The notes: generated from the sequence alone by a model not told the origin. Positions 41,215-49,715 are shown, numbered from the stretch's first letter. The stretch: 64,000 bases of DNA from Phytohabitans sp037414955 (GCA_037414955.1 JBBEWH010000193.1:19463-83462), one strand, 5' to 3'. A program made the numbers and translations.

Positions 41215-42231
41215 GTGACGGTCGACGACGGGCGCAGAATCACGATCACGGCCATCGCGCGCGAGGCCGGTGTGTCGGTGCCGACCGTGTCGCGGGTGCT
41301 GAACGGCCGGTCCGACGTGGCGCCGCAGACCCGCGAGCGAGTCGAAGAGCTGTTGCGCCGGCATGGATACCGGCGGCGGGCCGCCCGGCCGCGGGTCAGC
41401 GCGAGCCTGATCGACCTGGTCTTCAACGATCTCGACAGCCCCTGGGCGGTGGAAATCATCCGGGGCGTGGAGGACGTGGCGCACGCCGCCGGCGTGGGCA
41501 CGGTGGTCTCCGCGATCCACCGGCGCACCGCCTCCACCCGGCAGTGGCTGCAGAACCTGCGCACCCGCGCCACCGACGGCGTGGTGCTGGTCGCCAGCGA
41601 CCTCGCGCCGCCCGTGCACGCGGAGCTGCGCCGCCTCAACGTGCCGATGGTGCTCGTCGACCCGGCCGGCGTGCCGACCCTCGACATCCCGACCATCGGC
41701 GCCACCAACTGGGCCGGCGGCCTGCGCGCCACCGAGCACCTCATCGGGCTGGGCCACCGGCGCATCGGGTTCATCGCCGGCAGCCCGCAGATGCTGTGCA
41801 GCCGGGCTCGGCTGGACGGCTACCGGGCGGCGCTGGAGGCCGCCGGCATCCCGCTCGCCGACGAGCTCGTGCAGCCCGGCGACTTCTACCACGAGTCCGG
41901 CCTGGTCGGCGCCCGCGCGCTGCTCGACCTCGACGCGCCGCCCACCGCGATCTTCGCGTCCAGCGACCAGATGGCCTTCGGGGCGTACGAGGCGGTGCGG
42001 CAGCGCGGGCTGCGGGTGCCGGACGACGTCAGCGTGATCGGCTTCGACGACCTGCCGGAGGCGCGGTGGTCGTCGCCACCGCTGACCACCGTGCGGCAGC
42101 CGCTGGCCGAGATGGGTCTGCTCGCGGCGCGCACCGTGCTGCGGCTGGCCCAGGGCGAGCCGGTCGAGACGCCGCGCGTCGAGCTGGCCACCGATCTGGT
42201 CATCCGGGACAGCACCGCCGCGCTTTCTTAG
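41215..42231 (+). CDS. LacI-family transcriptional regulator
   Basis: 338 residues. The N-terminal helix-turn-helix ITITAIAREAGVSVPTVSRVLNG is followed by the hinge helix region and a periplasmic-binding-protein-like sensor (VVLVASDLAPPVHAEL, LGHRRIGFIAGSPQ, AIFASSDQMAFGAYEAV, VSVIGFDDLPEARWSSPPL). Such regulators repress sugar-use genes until they bind an oligosaccharide. The divergent GH10-GH43 operon is the likely target, with a xylo-oligosaccharide as inducer; this is inference from position. The GTG at 41215 has AAGGAGT 4 nt upstream. Confidence 0.95.
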   Translation: MTVDDGRRITITAIAREAGVSVPTVSRVLNGRSDVAPQTRERVEELLRRHGYRRRAARPRVSASLIDLVFNDLDSPWAVEIIRGVEDVAHAAGVGTVVSAIHRRTASTRQWLQNLRTRATDGVVLVASDLAPPVHAELRRLNVPMVLVDPAGVPTLDIPTIGATNWAGGLRATEHLIGLGHRRIGFIAGSPQMLCSRARLDGYRAALEAAGIPLADELVQPGDFYHESGLVGARALLDLDAPPTAIFASSDQMAFGAYEAVRQRGLRVPDDVSVIGFDDLPEARWSSPPLTTVRQPLAEMGLLAARTVLRLAQGEPVETPRVELATDLVIRDSTAALS

Positions 42232-42246
42232 TTTCGGTAGCTTTCC

Positions 42247-42298
42247 GGAAAACGCTTACCTCGGATGTCGAGAGAGGATGGCTTTGGGAACGCTTCCA
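42247..42298. promoter_or_regulatory. Two LacI-type operator-like sites with no adjacent gene start
   Basis: GGAAAACGCTTACC (42247-42260) and TGGGAACGCTTCCA (42285-42298). Both have the central CG and flanking pattern of LacI-family operators; the second differs from the cellobiose-type TGGGAGCGCTCCCA at two positions. They lie between the 3' ends of convergent genes. Confidence 0.45.
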
Positions 42299-42318
42299 TT
42301 GATGATAGTCCACCCTTC

Positions 42319-42350
42319 ATGATCAAGGCTGGTGTGCGCGCCGATCATGA
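42319..42350. repeat. Family A remnant, copy 14
   Basis: ATGATCAAGG and GATCAT ends 15 bp apart, each followed by GGCTGGTGTGCGCGCC. It looks like a collapsed family A element with a small flanking duplication. It supplies the TGA of the lactonase gene. Confidence 0.6.
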
Positions 42351-43241
42351 GGCTGGTGTGCGCGCCGCTCCCCGGGTGCGGGTCGGCAGGCGGTACAGGC
42401 CGGTGGTCGCGGCGATGAACAGCACGTCGCGGTCCGGGCCGCCGAAGCAGAGGTTGCCCACCACCTCGGGCACCGGGATCCGGCCCAGGTGGGTGCCGTC
42501 CGGCGCGTACACCTGCACCGCGTTGGCGCTGGAGGTCCACACGTTGCCCCGCACGTCGACCTTGATGCCGTCCGCGAGACCCGGGTTCACCTCGGCGAAG
42601 ACCCGGCCGTTCTTGCACCGCCGGCCGTCGACCACGTCGTAGACCCGGATCCAGTGGTTGCCGTCCTGGCGCAGGGCGGCCGAGGTGTCGGTGACGTACA
42701 GCAGCGACTCATCCGGTGAGAACGCCAGCCCGTTGGGCTCCTCGATGTCCAGGATCACCGGGGCCAGCTCGCCGGTCGCCGGGTCGAGGCGGAACACGTA
42801 GCAGTCGCCGTACTCCTTTTCGCCCGGATACCCCTCGGTGGGCTGGACGATCCCGTACGGCGGGTCGGTGAACCAGATGGCGCCGTCGGCGGCGACGACC
42901 ACGTCGTTGGGCGAGTTCAGCCGGGCCGCGCCGTAGCGGTCGACGAGCACCTCGCCGGGCGCGCCGGCCGGGCCCCGCTCGACCGCCCGCCGCCCGTGTG
43001 AACACGTCACCACCAGGCCGTTCCCGTCGAGGCAGCGGCCGTTGGTGAACTCCACCGCGGTGCGGTCGACGGTCACCGCGCCGGTGCTGGCGCGCCACCG
43101 CAGGATCCGGTTGCCGGGGATGTCCGACCAGATGACGGAGTCCTCGTCGGGCAGCCACAGCGGCCCCTCACTCCAGGTCGCGTCGCCGCCGAGCCGCTTG
43201 GGTCGCGCGGCCGGATCGACCACGTCGGCCAGGTTCACCAT
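42345..43241 (-). CDS. SMP-30/gluconolactonase family protein
   Basis: 298-residue six-bladed propeller of the SMP-30/gluconolactonase/LRE family, no signal peptide. The metal-site Glu is in ATWSEGPLWLPDEDSVIWSD; further ligands are in LNSPNDVVVAADGAIWFTDP (Asn/Asp) and YVTDTSAA. It hydrolyses sugar lactones such as aldonolactones. Beside xylan and sugar dehydrogenase genes it probably opens xylono- or arabinonolactones, an inference. GGAGGTCACATGG precedes the ATG. The gene ends in a decayed family A element. Confidence 0.93.
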   Translation of the reverse strand: MVNLADVVDPAARPKRLGGDATWSEGPLWLPDEDSVIWSDIPGNRILRWRASTGAVTVDRTAVEFTNGRCLDGNGLVVTCSHGRRAVERGPAGAPGEVLVDRYGAARLNSPNDVVVAADGAIWFTDPPYGIVQPTEGYPGEKEYGDCYVFRLDPATGELAPVILDIEEPNGLAFSPDESLLYVTDTSAALRQDGNHWIRVYDVVDGRRCKNGRVFAEVNPGLADGIKVDVRGNVWTSSANAVQVYAPDGTHLGRIPVPEVVGNLCFGGPDRDVLFIAATTGLYRLPTRTRGAARTPAS

Positions 43242-43354
43242 GTGACCTCCTCACTGGGGACCACACAGTAACCCCCTGGACGCGCTGGCCTATTTGTCGG
43301 TACTGGGATGGTCTGCGCGGATTTGTGGTCTACTCGGTGCGGGGAGTGAGTCTC

Positions 43355-43621
43355 ATGTCCGAGGGGGCAACCGACATGCGAATCGACGACGACAACACCC
43401 GCGTCCCAGGCGGCGGCTTCGGCGCCGACTACGACCCGGAGCAGGACACGGGGGCGCAGCCGGAGGAAATGGACAAGAACTACCGCGAGAGCCACGGGCG
43501 GCTCTACGGTGAGCCGGTCGACGACGGGATCGACGCCCACCGGCCGGGCACCGAGGACGACGAGCGGGTGGAGCCCGAGCCCGACTTCAGCCGGCGCGAC
43601 GACGGCGGATCGGCGTTCTGA
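43355..43621 (+). CDS. Small acidic hydrophilic protein
   Basis: 88 residues, no family name known to me. Strongly acidic and probably disordered: DNTRVPGGGFGADYDPEQDTG, MDKNYRESHGRLYGEP, EDDERVEPEPDFSRRDDGG. It has no cysteines, membrane segments or signal. GGGGAG lies 8 nt before the ATG at 43355; a GTG at 43325 is possible. Single gene between a lactonase gene (divergent) and a toxin-antitoxin pair. Composition suggests a stress-related hydrophilin-like protein, a guess only. Confidence 0.75.
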   Translation: MSEGATDMRIDDDNTRVPGGGFGADYDPEQDTGAQPEEMDKNYRESHGRLYGEPVDDGIDAHRPGTEDDERVEPEPDFSRRDDGGSAF

Positions 43622-43630
43622 CCCGAGCTC

Positions 43631-43648
43631 ATGATCAGGCGTCCTTCG
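43631..43648. repeat. Family A solo left arm
   Basis: ATGATCAGGCGTCCTTCG without a matching right arm, 9 nt after a stop codon. Confidence 0.55.
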
Positions 43649-43731
43649 GGGTGGACCGCGGTGGATCTCGTCGGGTTAGGGTCGCTATCGCGCCCTACCC
43701 TGGCGAGATTCACCGCGGCGGGCGGCGCGGG

Positions 43732-44115
43732 TCAGACTTCGAGGATGGGCCAGTCGGCTGGCAGGAGGCGGCTCATCGCCGCCGACTCCTGAGTGGCCAG
43801 CTGGGCGTCGTGCCGGACGGCCTCGGCGGCCGCGTGTCCAAGATCAATGCCCGACACGGTACGCGCGGACGCGCCGACCGCGGGCGCGTCCTCGGACGCC
43901 AGCGGCGCGATCTCGACGCTGGTGACATCGGTGAGGATGCCGAGCAGCGCGTCCTGCCCCACGGGGAGCTGCCGGTAGGCCTCCGCCAGGCAAGCGGCCG
44001 GCACCAGGACGGTGTCGTCGTCATCCGCGACGATGGATACCAGCTCACCCACGGCGATGGAGCCCTTGCTGTATGCCAACAGCGCGCTGGTGTCCAGTAC
44101 GACCGTCACGCTCAC
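43732..44115 (-). CDS. PIN-domain ribonuclease toxin (VapC-like)
   Basis: 127 residues. PIN fold with the first acid in VVLDTSALLAYSKG (Asp8), a Glu in PAACLAEAYRQL, and later acids in SGIDLGHAAAEAVRHDAQLAT. VapC toxins cleave tRNA or rRNA until bound by their antitoxin. Its GTG overlaps the antitoxin stop (GTGA), so the antitoxin is made first. The C-terminal Asp site (usually TxD) reads HDAQLATQ, slightly atypical. Confidence 0.92.
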   Translation of the reverse strand: MSVTVVLDTSALLAYSKGSIAVGELVSIVADDDDTVLVPAACLAEAYRQLPVGQDALLGILTDVTSVEIAPLASEDAPAVGASARTVSGIDLGHAAAEAVRHDAQLATQESAAMSRLLPADWPILEV

Positions 44116-44348
44116 GCGCCACCGTCCTTGCGCTGGGCGAGCTTGCGCTTTCCGGCCTCATAACGCTCACGCATGGCCGCCATCCCCTCGGGAGTGACGG
44201 TGATGCCGGCCTCCGCCAACGCCCGCGCCGTCTCCTCGCGCCGGGTGGCGCCCCGAACCGCGCTGGCGATGAAGGCCGACGCGTTCGGCGCCTGCTCCAC
44301 GCGTGCGGCGACGTCGTCGGGAAGATAGACCGTGATGCGCTTGCCCAT
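44112..44348 (-). CDS. Ribbon-helix-helix antitoxin (VapB/ParD-like)
   Basis: 78 residues. The N-terminal ribbon-helix-helix KRITVYLPDDVAARVEQA is followed by NASAFIASAVRGATRR and a charged C-terminal tail (RERYEAGKRKLAQRKDGG) that would wrap the toxin. It probably represses its own operon. ATG 44348 has a TACCCT -10 box 7 nt upstream, the leaderless arrangement; ATG 44372 would add eight residues. Confidence 0.9.
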   Translation of the reverse strand: MGKRITVYLPDDVAARVEQAPNASAFIASAVRGATRREETARALAEAGITVTPEGMAAMRERYEAGKRKLAQRKDGGA

Positions 44349-44428
44349 GCCGAGAAGGGTACCCGGCCTCATACCTTTCCCGCTACGTTGGTAATACCGC
44401 AAGGTTTGTCATACCGCAGGGGCCGCTC

Positions 44429-44440
44429 ATGATCAGGGCA
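44429..44440. repeat. Family A end fragment
   Basis: ATGATCAGGGCA. The TGA of the leftward membrane protein gene is its TGATCA. Confidence 0.5.
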
Positions 44441-45086
44441 GGATGAGGATCAGCAGGGTGATGGTCGCGGCGCCGGTCGCGACCACCGCGACCAGCGTCG
44501 TCACGTCGAGGGTGACGTGGCGGCGGTCCGCGACCACCTTCGCCGGCCACAGCCCGGCGAACGGCCCGATCAGCGTCACCACCAGCGCCAGCACCGGCAG
44601 GCCCACGGCCAGGTCGCCGCCCCACCGCTCGCCGGCCCACACCGCCGTCTCACGCAGCGCGAACGCCACCCCGGCGCCGATCGCGCTCAGGAAGAGCAAC
44701 ATCGGGTACAGCGAGCGCGGCATCGCCGTGGGCCGCCAGTACTTGTCGACCAGGCCCCGAGCGAGTTCCAGCTGCTGGTCCGGGTGGTAGGCCTCATCGG
44801 CGGTGAGCGGCGCCGGCCCGGGTGGCCCACCGTGCCGGCTGGCCGGGGCGCCCAGCCGCCGGACCGTGGTGCGCCACAGCTCCTCGGCTTCCCGGTCGAT
44901 CCGGTCCACGAAGGCCTGGGCGGCGGTCAGCTCGGCCTCGGCCGCCGCCAGCGCGGCCGCCGCCTCCCGTTCGGCGCGGGCCGCGGCGGCGACCTGGCGG
45001 GCGTACCACTCCTCGGCCTCGGTCCGCCGCGCGTCGACGGCGGCGTACGCGTCGGCGAGCCGGCCGATGGCCTCGGTGTAGTTCAC
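44433..45086 (-). CDS. Coiled-coil membrane protein of FtsK-like operon
   Basis: 217 residues, not a named family. Residues 1-95 form a long amphipathic, Ala/Glu-rich coiled coil (ARAEREAAAALAAAEAELTA). The linker includes DEAYHPDQQLELARGLVDKYW. Three hydrophobic segments follow (LYPMLLFLSAIGAGVAFAL, LAVGLPVLALVVTLIGPFAG and a C-terminal one). Its GTG overlaps the stop of the ATPase gene (GTGA). Since the ATPase has no membrane helices, this protein is a good candidate for its membrane platform. The frame continues upstream in antisense to the ATPase; that part is not real. Confidence 0.9.
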   Translation of the reverse strand: MNYTEAIGRLADAYAAVDARRTEAEEWYARQVAAAARAEREAAAALAAAEAELTAAQAFVDRIDREAEELWRTTVRRLGAPASRHGGPPGPAPLTADEAYHPDQQLELARGLVDKYWRPTAMPRSLYPMLLFLSAIGAGVAFALRETAVWAGERWGGDLAVGLPVLALVVTLIGPFAGLWPAKVVADRRHVTLDVTTLVAVVATGAATITLLILILP

Positions 45087-47782
45087 CGGAAGATTCCGTA
45101 CGGGATGACGACCTCCGGGTGCCGGTGCCGGGCGCGGTCGAAGTAGAGCCCGCGCCACGGTCGGGGGTACCAGACCGGCCCGCCCTGCTGCGGCGTGAAC
45201 CCGGTCAGGTCGGTGCCCTGCACGTCGAGCGCGACCCAGGCGCCGATCGCGTCGGTGCGCGAGCCGGGGCCGCCCAGGTCGTCGCGCAGCCGGGCGACGC
45301 TGCGCCACCAGCCGAGCACGTGGGTGCGCCCTTCCGGCCCGGTGCGCAGCAGCCGCCGCAGGTGGTCGTGGCCGGAGCGGCCGCCCTCCTTGACGGCGAG
45401 CCGGGTCGCGGCGGCGTCGACGGCGAACAGGATCAGATAATGCGGGCGAGAGGCGTCCGGTTCCCAGGTGGGCAGGGCGGCGGCGAGGCCGTCCGCGTCG
45501 TACCAGCCGGTGTCGTCGGGCAGCACGTCCCGCAGCCGCTCCACGGTGGACGCGGCGTCCGGGTCGAGGCAGGCCACCGAGAACCGGGCGGTGCCGGGTG
45601 CGTGCTGCCGGGCGAGGGACCAGGCCGCCGCGCCGAGCACCGCGCACGCCTCGTCGACCCGGGTGCCGAGCACAGCCAGGTTGCGCCCGGGGGTCCGCGC
45701 CAGCGGCAGCGCCGCCGACCGGGCCCGGACGTCGATCGTCTCCCCGAGCAGCGCGACCGGTGCCGAGGCGCCACCGGACGAGCCCGGCATGGCGGCACCG
45801 GGGACGAGCGCCGCGAAGTCGGGCGCGACCGCGAGGGTCGGTACCGCGTCGCCGTCGAACAGCCGGGGCGGTCCGAGCGTGGCCGGCCGGTCGTGCCACA
45901 GCGTGCGCTGCAGGTCGCTCCACGCCCGCCGGTCGCCGGCCGCCGGAATCCGGACGATCTTGTTGGCGTCCGGCGCGCCCGAGTCGGCGTTGACCACCGC
46001 GTGGTGGCGGGGCAGCGTCTCGGCGGCGGGGTTCGTCTCGGCCAGGACCCGCCGCGCCTTGGGCAGCGCGATCCGCAGCGTGAACTGGGCGACCAGCGCC
46101 GGCCGGCCCCACAGCGCCTCGATGCCGGAGACGTCCTGCGAGGCCAGGATCAGGTGGATGCCCTGCGAGCGGCCGCGCCGCGCGAGGTCCTCCAGCAGGG
46201 TCGCCGCCTCCTGGGCGAGCGCGTCCCGGCCGGCGAGCAGCACCTGGAACTCGTCGATCACCGCGACGATCCGCGGCCAGTGCCCCTCCGGGTCCTCGGC
46301 GCGCAGCTCGGCCAGCTTCGTCACCTCGTACCGCTTGGCGGCGTCGGCCCGCCGGCGCAGCTCGCCGCCCAGGAAGCGCAGCAGCGCCAGGCCGAACTCC
46401 CGGTCGGTGTTGACGTTGACGCCGACCAGCCGGACGTGCGGCAGCCAGCTCGGGTCCCGCTGGCCCGGCGCGAACCGGGCGAACGACACCCCCTCCTTGA
46501 AGTCGAGCAGGTAGAACTCCAGCTCGGTGGGGGAGTACCGGGCGGCGAGCGCGCCCATCCACGCGTAGATCAGGTTGGTCTTGCCGGTGCCGGACGGGCC
46601 GGCGATGAGCGCGTGCGGCGGGTAGTCGGCGAGCGTCACGTGCACCGGCCGGCCCTCCGGGCTGTCGCCGACCGGCGCGGTGAGCCCGGACGCCGAGTTC
46701 TCCGTCCACGTCTGCGCGGGTAGCAGGTCGGTGAAGACCGCCGGCGTGGGGCCGGCCGTGACCCGCTCGGCCAGCCGGCGGCAGGTGCCGGTCACCAGCT
46801 CCGGGGGCGGCGGGGCGTCCAGGTGGACGGGCAGCGACGGGTACCCGCTGACCCGCGCGGTGCCGTCCGCCGCCGGCGTGCCCCGCACCGCGGGCGCGCG
46901 GTCCGCCGCCAGCTCGATGGTCTGGAGCGTGGCGTGCGCCGGCAGCGGCAGGTTGTGCGTGATCAGGTGTACCCCGCAGCTGGCCCCGGTGCGCAGGATC
47001 CGGTCCAGCTGGGCCCGCTCGTGCCGGGACGGCTCGTCACCGCCCAGCAGCACCGCCACCCGCCAGGGCTCGGGGCGCCGCCCGGTCGCCGCGGCCAGGT
47101 CGCCGAGCGAGGCGTGCTCGCCGGCCAGCACCGTCTCGTTGATCCGCCGGATGTGGTCGACCAGCTCGTCGAGCAGGCCGGTCAGCCCGCCCGGCCCGAC
47201 GAACGTGAGCAGCCCGGCCGGCGCCAGCGGCGCGAACCCGGCCAGCCCGCCGCCGAGCCGCTCGGGGTCGTACCCGGTCAGCCGGACCGCGCCCGGCGCC
47301 GCGCGACCCAGCGCGCGCAGCAGCACGGTGCTGACCACGCCGCCGGCCGGCTCGCCGACCACCCGCAGGTGCCCGCGGTCCAGCAGCGGCACGAGCGCCG
47401 GCACCGGCGGCGCGCCCGGCATCCGCACCTCGCCGATCCGCAGCAGGTCCGGCGGCTCGCCGCGGGCAGCGGGCGTGGTGTGCCAGTCCGGCCAGGCCTC
47501 GCCGGCGGCGCCGGGCGCGCCGACCGCGCCGGCCACCGCGGCGTCCCGGGCCAGCTTTGCCATGCCAGCCGCGTGCCGCGCGGACAGCTCGGCCAGGCGC
47601 GCGTCGCGCTCGGCCGCCGCGCGGACCGGTCGCCGCCGGGCCGCCTCCCGGGTGCGCGCCAGCCGCGCGCCCGCCGTGTCCACATCGGAGCGAGCCTGTG
47701 CCAGCCGGAGCCGCGCGGCGCCGCGGGCGCGCGACAGCGCCGAGCGGACCGACACGACGAGCGTGGTCCGCACGTCAGGCAT
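45083..47782 (-). CDS. FtsK/SpoIIIE (EccC-like) multi-domain ATPase
   Basis: 899 residues. Residues 1-75 are a basic coiled coil. Three ATPase-like modules follow. The first (about 90-340) lacks a P-loop lysine. The second is intact: Walker A GPSGTGKT at 395-402, Walker B IVAVIDEF with Asp510-Glu511, then ARRGRSQGIHLILASQ. The third (from about 690, NLAVLGTRVDEACAVLGAA) is again degenerate. Three FtsK modules with one or two inactive resemble EccC of type VII secretion rather than the chromosomal translocase FtsK; there is no gamma DNA-reading domain. EccC's N-terminal helices are missing; the membrane part may be the next gene. It overlaps both neighbours, so this is one operon. Confidence 0.94.
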   Translation of the reverse strand: MPDVRTTLVVSVRSALSRARGAARLRLAQARSDVDTAGARLARTREAARRRPVRAAAERDARLAELSARHAAGMAKLARDAAVAGAVGAPGAAGEAWPDWHTTPAARGEPPDLLRIGEVRMPGAPPVPALVPLLDRGHLRVVGEPAGGVVSTVLLRALGRAAPGAVRLTGYDPERLGGGLAGFAPLAPAGLLTFVGPGGLTGLLDELVDHIRRINETVLAGEHASLGDLAAATGRRPEPWRVAVLLGGDEPSRHERAQLDRILRTGASCGVHLITHNLPLPAHATLQTIELAADRAPAVRGTPAADGTARVSGYPSLPVHLDAPPPPELVTGTCRRLAERVTAGPTPAVFTDLLPAQTWTENSASGLTAPVGDSPEGRPVHVTLADYPPHALIAGPSGTGKTNLIYAWMGALAARYSPTELEFYLLDFKEGVSFARFAPGQRDPSWLPHVRLVGVNVNTDREFGLALLRFLGGELRRRADAAKRYEVTKLAELRAEDPEGHWPRIVAVIDEFQVLLAGRDALAQEAATLLEDLARRGRSQGIHLILASQDVSGIEALWGRPALVAQFTLRIALPKARRVLAETNPAAETLPRHHAVVNADSGAPDANKIVRIPAAGDRRAWSDLQRTLWHDRPATLGPPRLFDGDAVPTLAVAPDFAALVPGAAMPGSSGGASAPVALLGETIDVRARSAALPLARTPGRNLAVLGTRVDEACAVLGAAAWSLARQHAPGTARFSVACLDPDAASTVERLRDVLPDDTGWYDADGLAAALPTWEPDASRPHYLILFAVDAAATRLAVKEGGRSGHDHLRRLLRTGPEGRTHVLGWWRSVARLRDDLGGPGSRTDAIGAWVALDVQGTDLTGFTPQQGGPVWYPRPWRGLYFDRARHRHPEVVIPYGIFR

Positions 47783-48647
47783 GGGTCTCCGCGGGGTCGA
47801 CGGGTTCCGGAGCGTGGGGGTCCAACGAATCGGGCTCGCGGTGCAGCAGCGTCAGCAGCACGCCGGTCAGCACGCCGGCGGCGACCGCCGCGTCGGCCGG
47901 GTGCGGCGGCGGGCCGTCGGGCTGGTCCCGCTCCGACGGGGGCACCCGGCACAGCCGCGCCAGCAGCGTGTCGAGCACCGGCGGCGGCAGGCCGGGCAGC
48001 AGCTCCCGGACCCGGGGCGCCGCGTCCCGCCGCAGCTGGGGCAGGTCGTCCGGCTGGGGTTGGTGCCGCAGCAGGTCGCCGGCCAGCCGGTGCAGCACCG
48101 GCGGGGCGAGCGCGGACAGCCCGAGCCCGACCGGCGGCTGGACGCCGGCCAGCTCCCGGCGCAGCCGGTCCCGGTCGCCGGACTTGACCCCGGCGGCGAC
48201 CCGGCGCATCAGGTCGGCGCCCTCGGCGGCCGGGCTGTCGGTGGCCTCGCCGTCGCTGCCGGCCAGCTCCTTGACCCGCGCCGACCACCACTGCCCGAGA
48301 GGCGGCGGCGGGGCGCTGTCCGGTGCGGTCGGGCGTTCGCCCTCCACGGCCAGGCCGGCGCGCCAGGCCCCGTCCGGCGGTGCCGCGCCGTCGTGGCTGA
48401 GACCGATCGAGGCGAGGTACGCCAGCAGCGCGTCCTGCGCCACCCGGACCGCCTGGACGGCCTGCTCGGCGTGTTCGAGCGCGCCGGCCAGCTGCGGCAC
48501 GCCCATCGGGTCGGCGGACGTCTGGCGTACCCACATCAACAGCTCGCCGGCGAGCCGCAACCGCTCGACGGCGACCGTGACCAGACCGACCGGTAGGTCG
48601 TCGGAGGTGGCCCGGACCCTGGCGCCGAGCTCCTGGATCATCGACAT
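47775..48647 (-). CDS. Hypothetical protein of FtsK-like operon
   Basis: 290 residues, family unknown. The N-terminus is helical (QELGARVRATSDDLPVGLVT, LEHAEQAVQAVRVAQDALLA); the middle is Pro/Ser-rich and flexible, and the C-terminus again helical with repeated LPPPVLDTLLARL-type segments. No membrane helix, no signal. It lies between a small helical protein (15 nt upstream) and the ATPase (8-nt overlap). It could be an adaptor or substrate-recognition factor of the ATPase complex, like EspG-type chaperones; no sequence motif proves this. Confidence 0.88.
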   Translation of the reverse strand: MSMIQELGARVRATSDDLPVGLVTVAVERLRLAGELLMWVRQTSADPMGVPQLAGALEHAEQAVQAVRVAQDALLAYLASIGLSHDGAAPPDGAWRAGLAVEGERPTAPDSAPPPPLGQWWSARVKELAGSDGEATDSPAAEGADLMRRVAAGVKSGDRDRLRRELAGVQPPVGLGLSALAPPVLHRLAGDLLRHQPQPDDLPQLRRDAAPRVRELLPGLPPPVLDTLLARLCRVPPSERDQPDGPPPHPADAAVAAGVLTGVLLTLLHREPDSLDPHAPEPVDPAETHA

Positions 48648-48662
48648 GGCGGGCGCCCGTCT

Positions 48663-48923
48663 CTACAGGGCGGCGACGTACGCCTGGGCCTGCTCCACCG
48701 CGGCCTGGGTCGCGGCGAGGCAGTCGTCGAGCTCCATGATCGCTTGTTGCAGCGAAGCGTGTGCGCTGCTCACCGCGTCATGGCCGCTGCCGTCCAGCGC
48801 GGCCGCCAGACTCTGCTGCGCCTCGGCGATCTTCTCGTTCGCCGCGTGCACCGCCGCCTGGCCTTCGCTCACCTGCTGGATCGCGGCATCGATAGCCGAC
48901 TTGACCTCGGCGACGCTCGCCAC
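48663..48923 (-). CDS. Small helical-hairpin protein, WXG100-like in size
   Basis: 86 residues, all helical. Two long amphipathic helices are separated by a turn at about residue 45 (LDGSGHD): VKSAIDAAIQQVSEGQAAVH before it and SLQQAIMELDDCLAATQAAV after. Size, hairpin shape and place at the head of an EccC-like ATPase operon recall WXG100 secretion substrates, but the WXG motif and the C-terminal YxxxD/E signal are absent. The GTG at 48923 has AGGAGG 9 nt upstream. Confidence 0.88.
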   Translation of the reverse strand: MASVAEVKSAIDAAIQQVSEGQAAVHAANEKIAEAQQSLAAALDGSGHDAVSSAHASLQQAIMELDDCLAATQAAVEQAQAYVAAL

Positions 48924-49033
48924 GGGGGAGACCTCCTGGGGGGTGGGGGCCTCATTCCATCATAGGCTCTCCGCCCCAGCCGGACCCCGGGTCCGCCCCC
49001 GCTTTCCCCCCACCCCACACCCCCTTTCCCCGC

Positions 49034-49092
49034 CGATCAAGGGCTTGGGCACGTGTGTTGATCTCTGATCCGCGTGCCTAAGCCCTTGATCG
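49034..49092. repeat. Family B inverted repeat, copy 5
   Basis: CGATCAAGGGCTTGGGCACG ... CGTGCCTAAGCCCTTGATCG with loop TGTTGATCTCTGATCCG. A GTCCTTGATCG motif follows, as in copy 1. Confidence 0.92.
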
Positions 49093-49180
49093 GCGCGGAT
49101 GTCCTTGATCGAGCCGCGCCGCGCTCGCCGTGCTCGTCGGGCCGTGCTGCGCCGTGCTGCGCCGTGCTCGTCGGGCCGTG

Positions 49181-49300
49181 CTGCGCCGTGCTGCGCCGTG
49201 CTGCGCCGTGCTGCGCCGTGCTGCGCCGTGCTGCGCCGTGCTGCGCCGTGCTGCGCCGTGCTGCGCCGTGCTGCGCCGTGCTGCGCCGTGCTGCGCCGTG
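49181..49300. repeat. 10-bp tandem array CTGCGCCGTG, 12 perfect copies
   Basis: Twelve identical units in a row, with less perfect units from 49135 on the left and broken ones on the right. A 10-bp unit places every copy on nearly the same face of the helix. Confidence 0.97.
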
Positions 49301-49636
49301 CTGCCGGGCCGCTCGCTGGGCCGGGATCGCTGTGCCGTGCCGCGCTCGCGGTGCCGGGCTCGCGGTGCCGCGCTCGCGGTGCCGGGCTCGCGGTGCCGCG
49401 CTCGCCGTGTCGCGGCGCGCTCGCCGTGTGCCGTGCCGTGCCGTGCCGGGCTGGGCTCGCTGCGTCGTGGTCTGTGCAGGGCGCGGACGGTGGCGTGCAC
49501 AGGACGGGCGCGTGCCGTCGCGGGTCCGCGATCGGCGCGCACCGGCGAGGCTCACGGCGGGCGGGTCCGGCCGGGTCCTGAGGGCAACGATCAGCGGGTC
49601 GTGGCGGGCGACTCGCACAACCGGCCTTCGCACCCC

Positions 49637-49715
49637 AAGGTCAACACAACTCTTCAAGAGTTGGGGTGTCCGGGCGACGAGAACACCCCAACTCTTGAAG
49701 AGTTGTGTTGACCTT
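49637..49715. repeat. Family H inverted repeat, 33-bp arms
   Basis: AAGGTCAACACAACTCTTCA onward is perfectly complementary over 33 bp to the right arm, with a 13-nt loop. Each arm contains a second palindrome, AACTCTTCAAGAGTT. The longest perfect hairpin in the window. Confidence 0.96.

Noticed and set aside
45087..46709. Upstream extension of the 217-residue membrane protein
   Set aside because: The frame stays open through the ATPase gene in another phase of the same strand; the GTG at 45086 with GTGA overlap is the real start.
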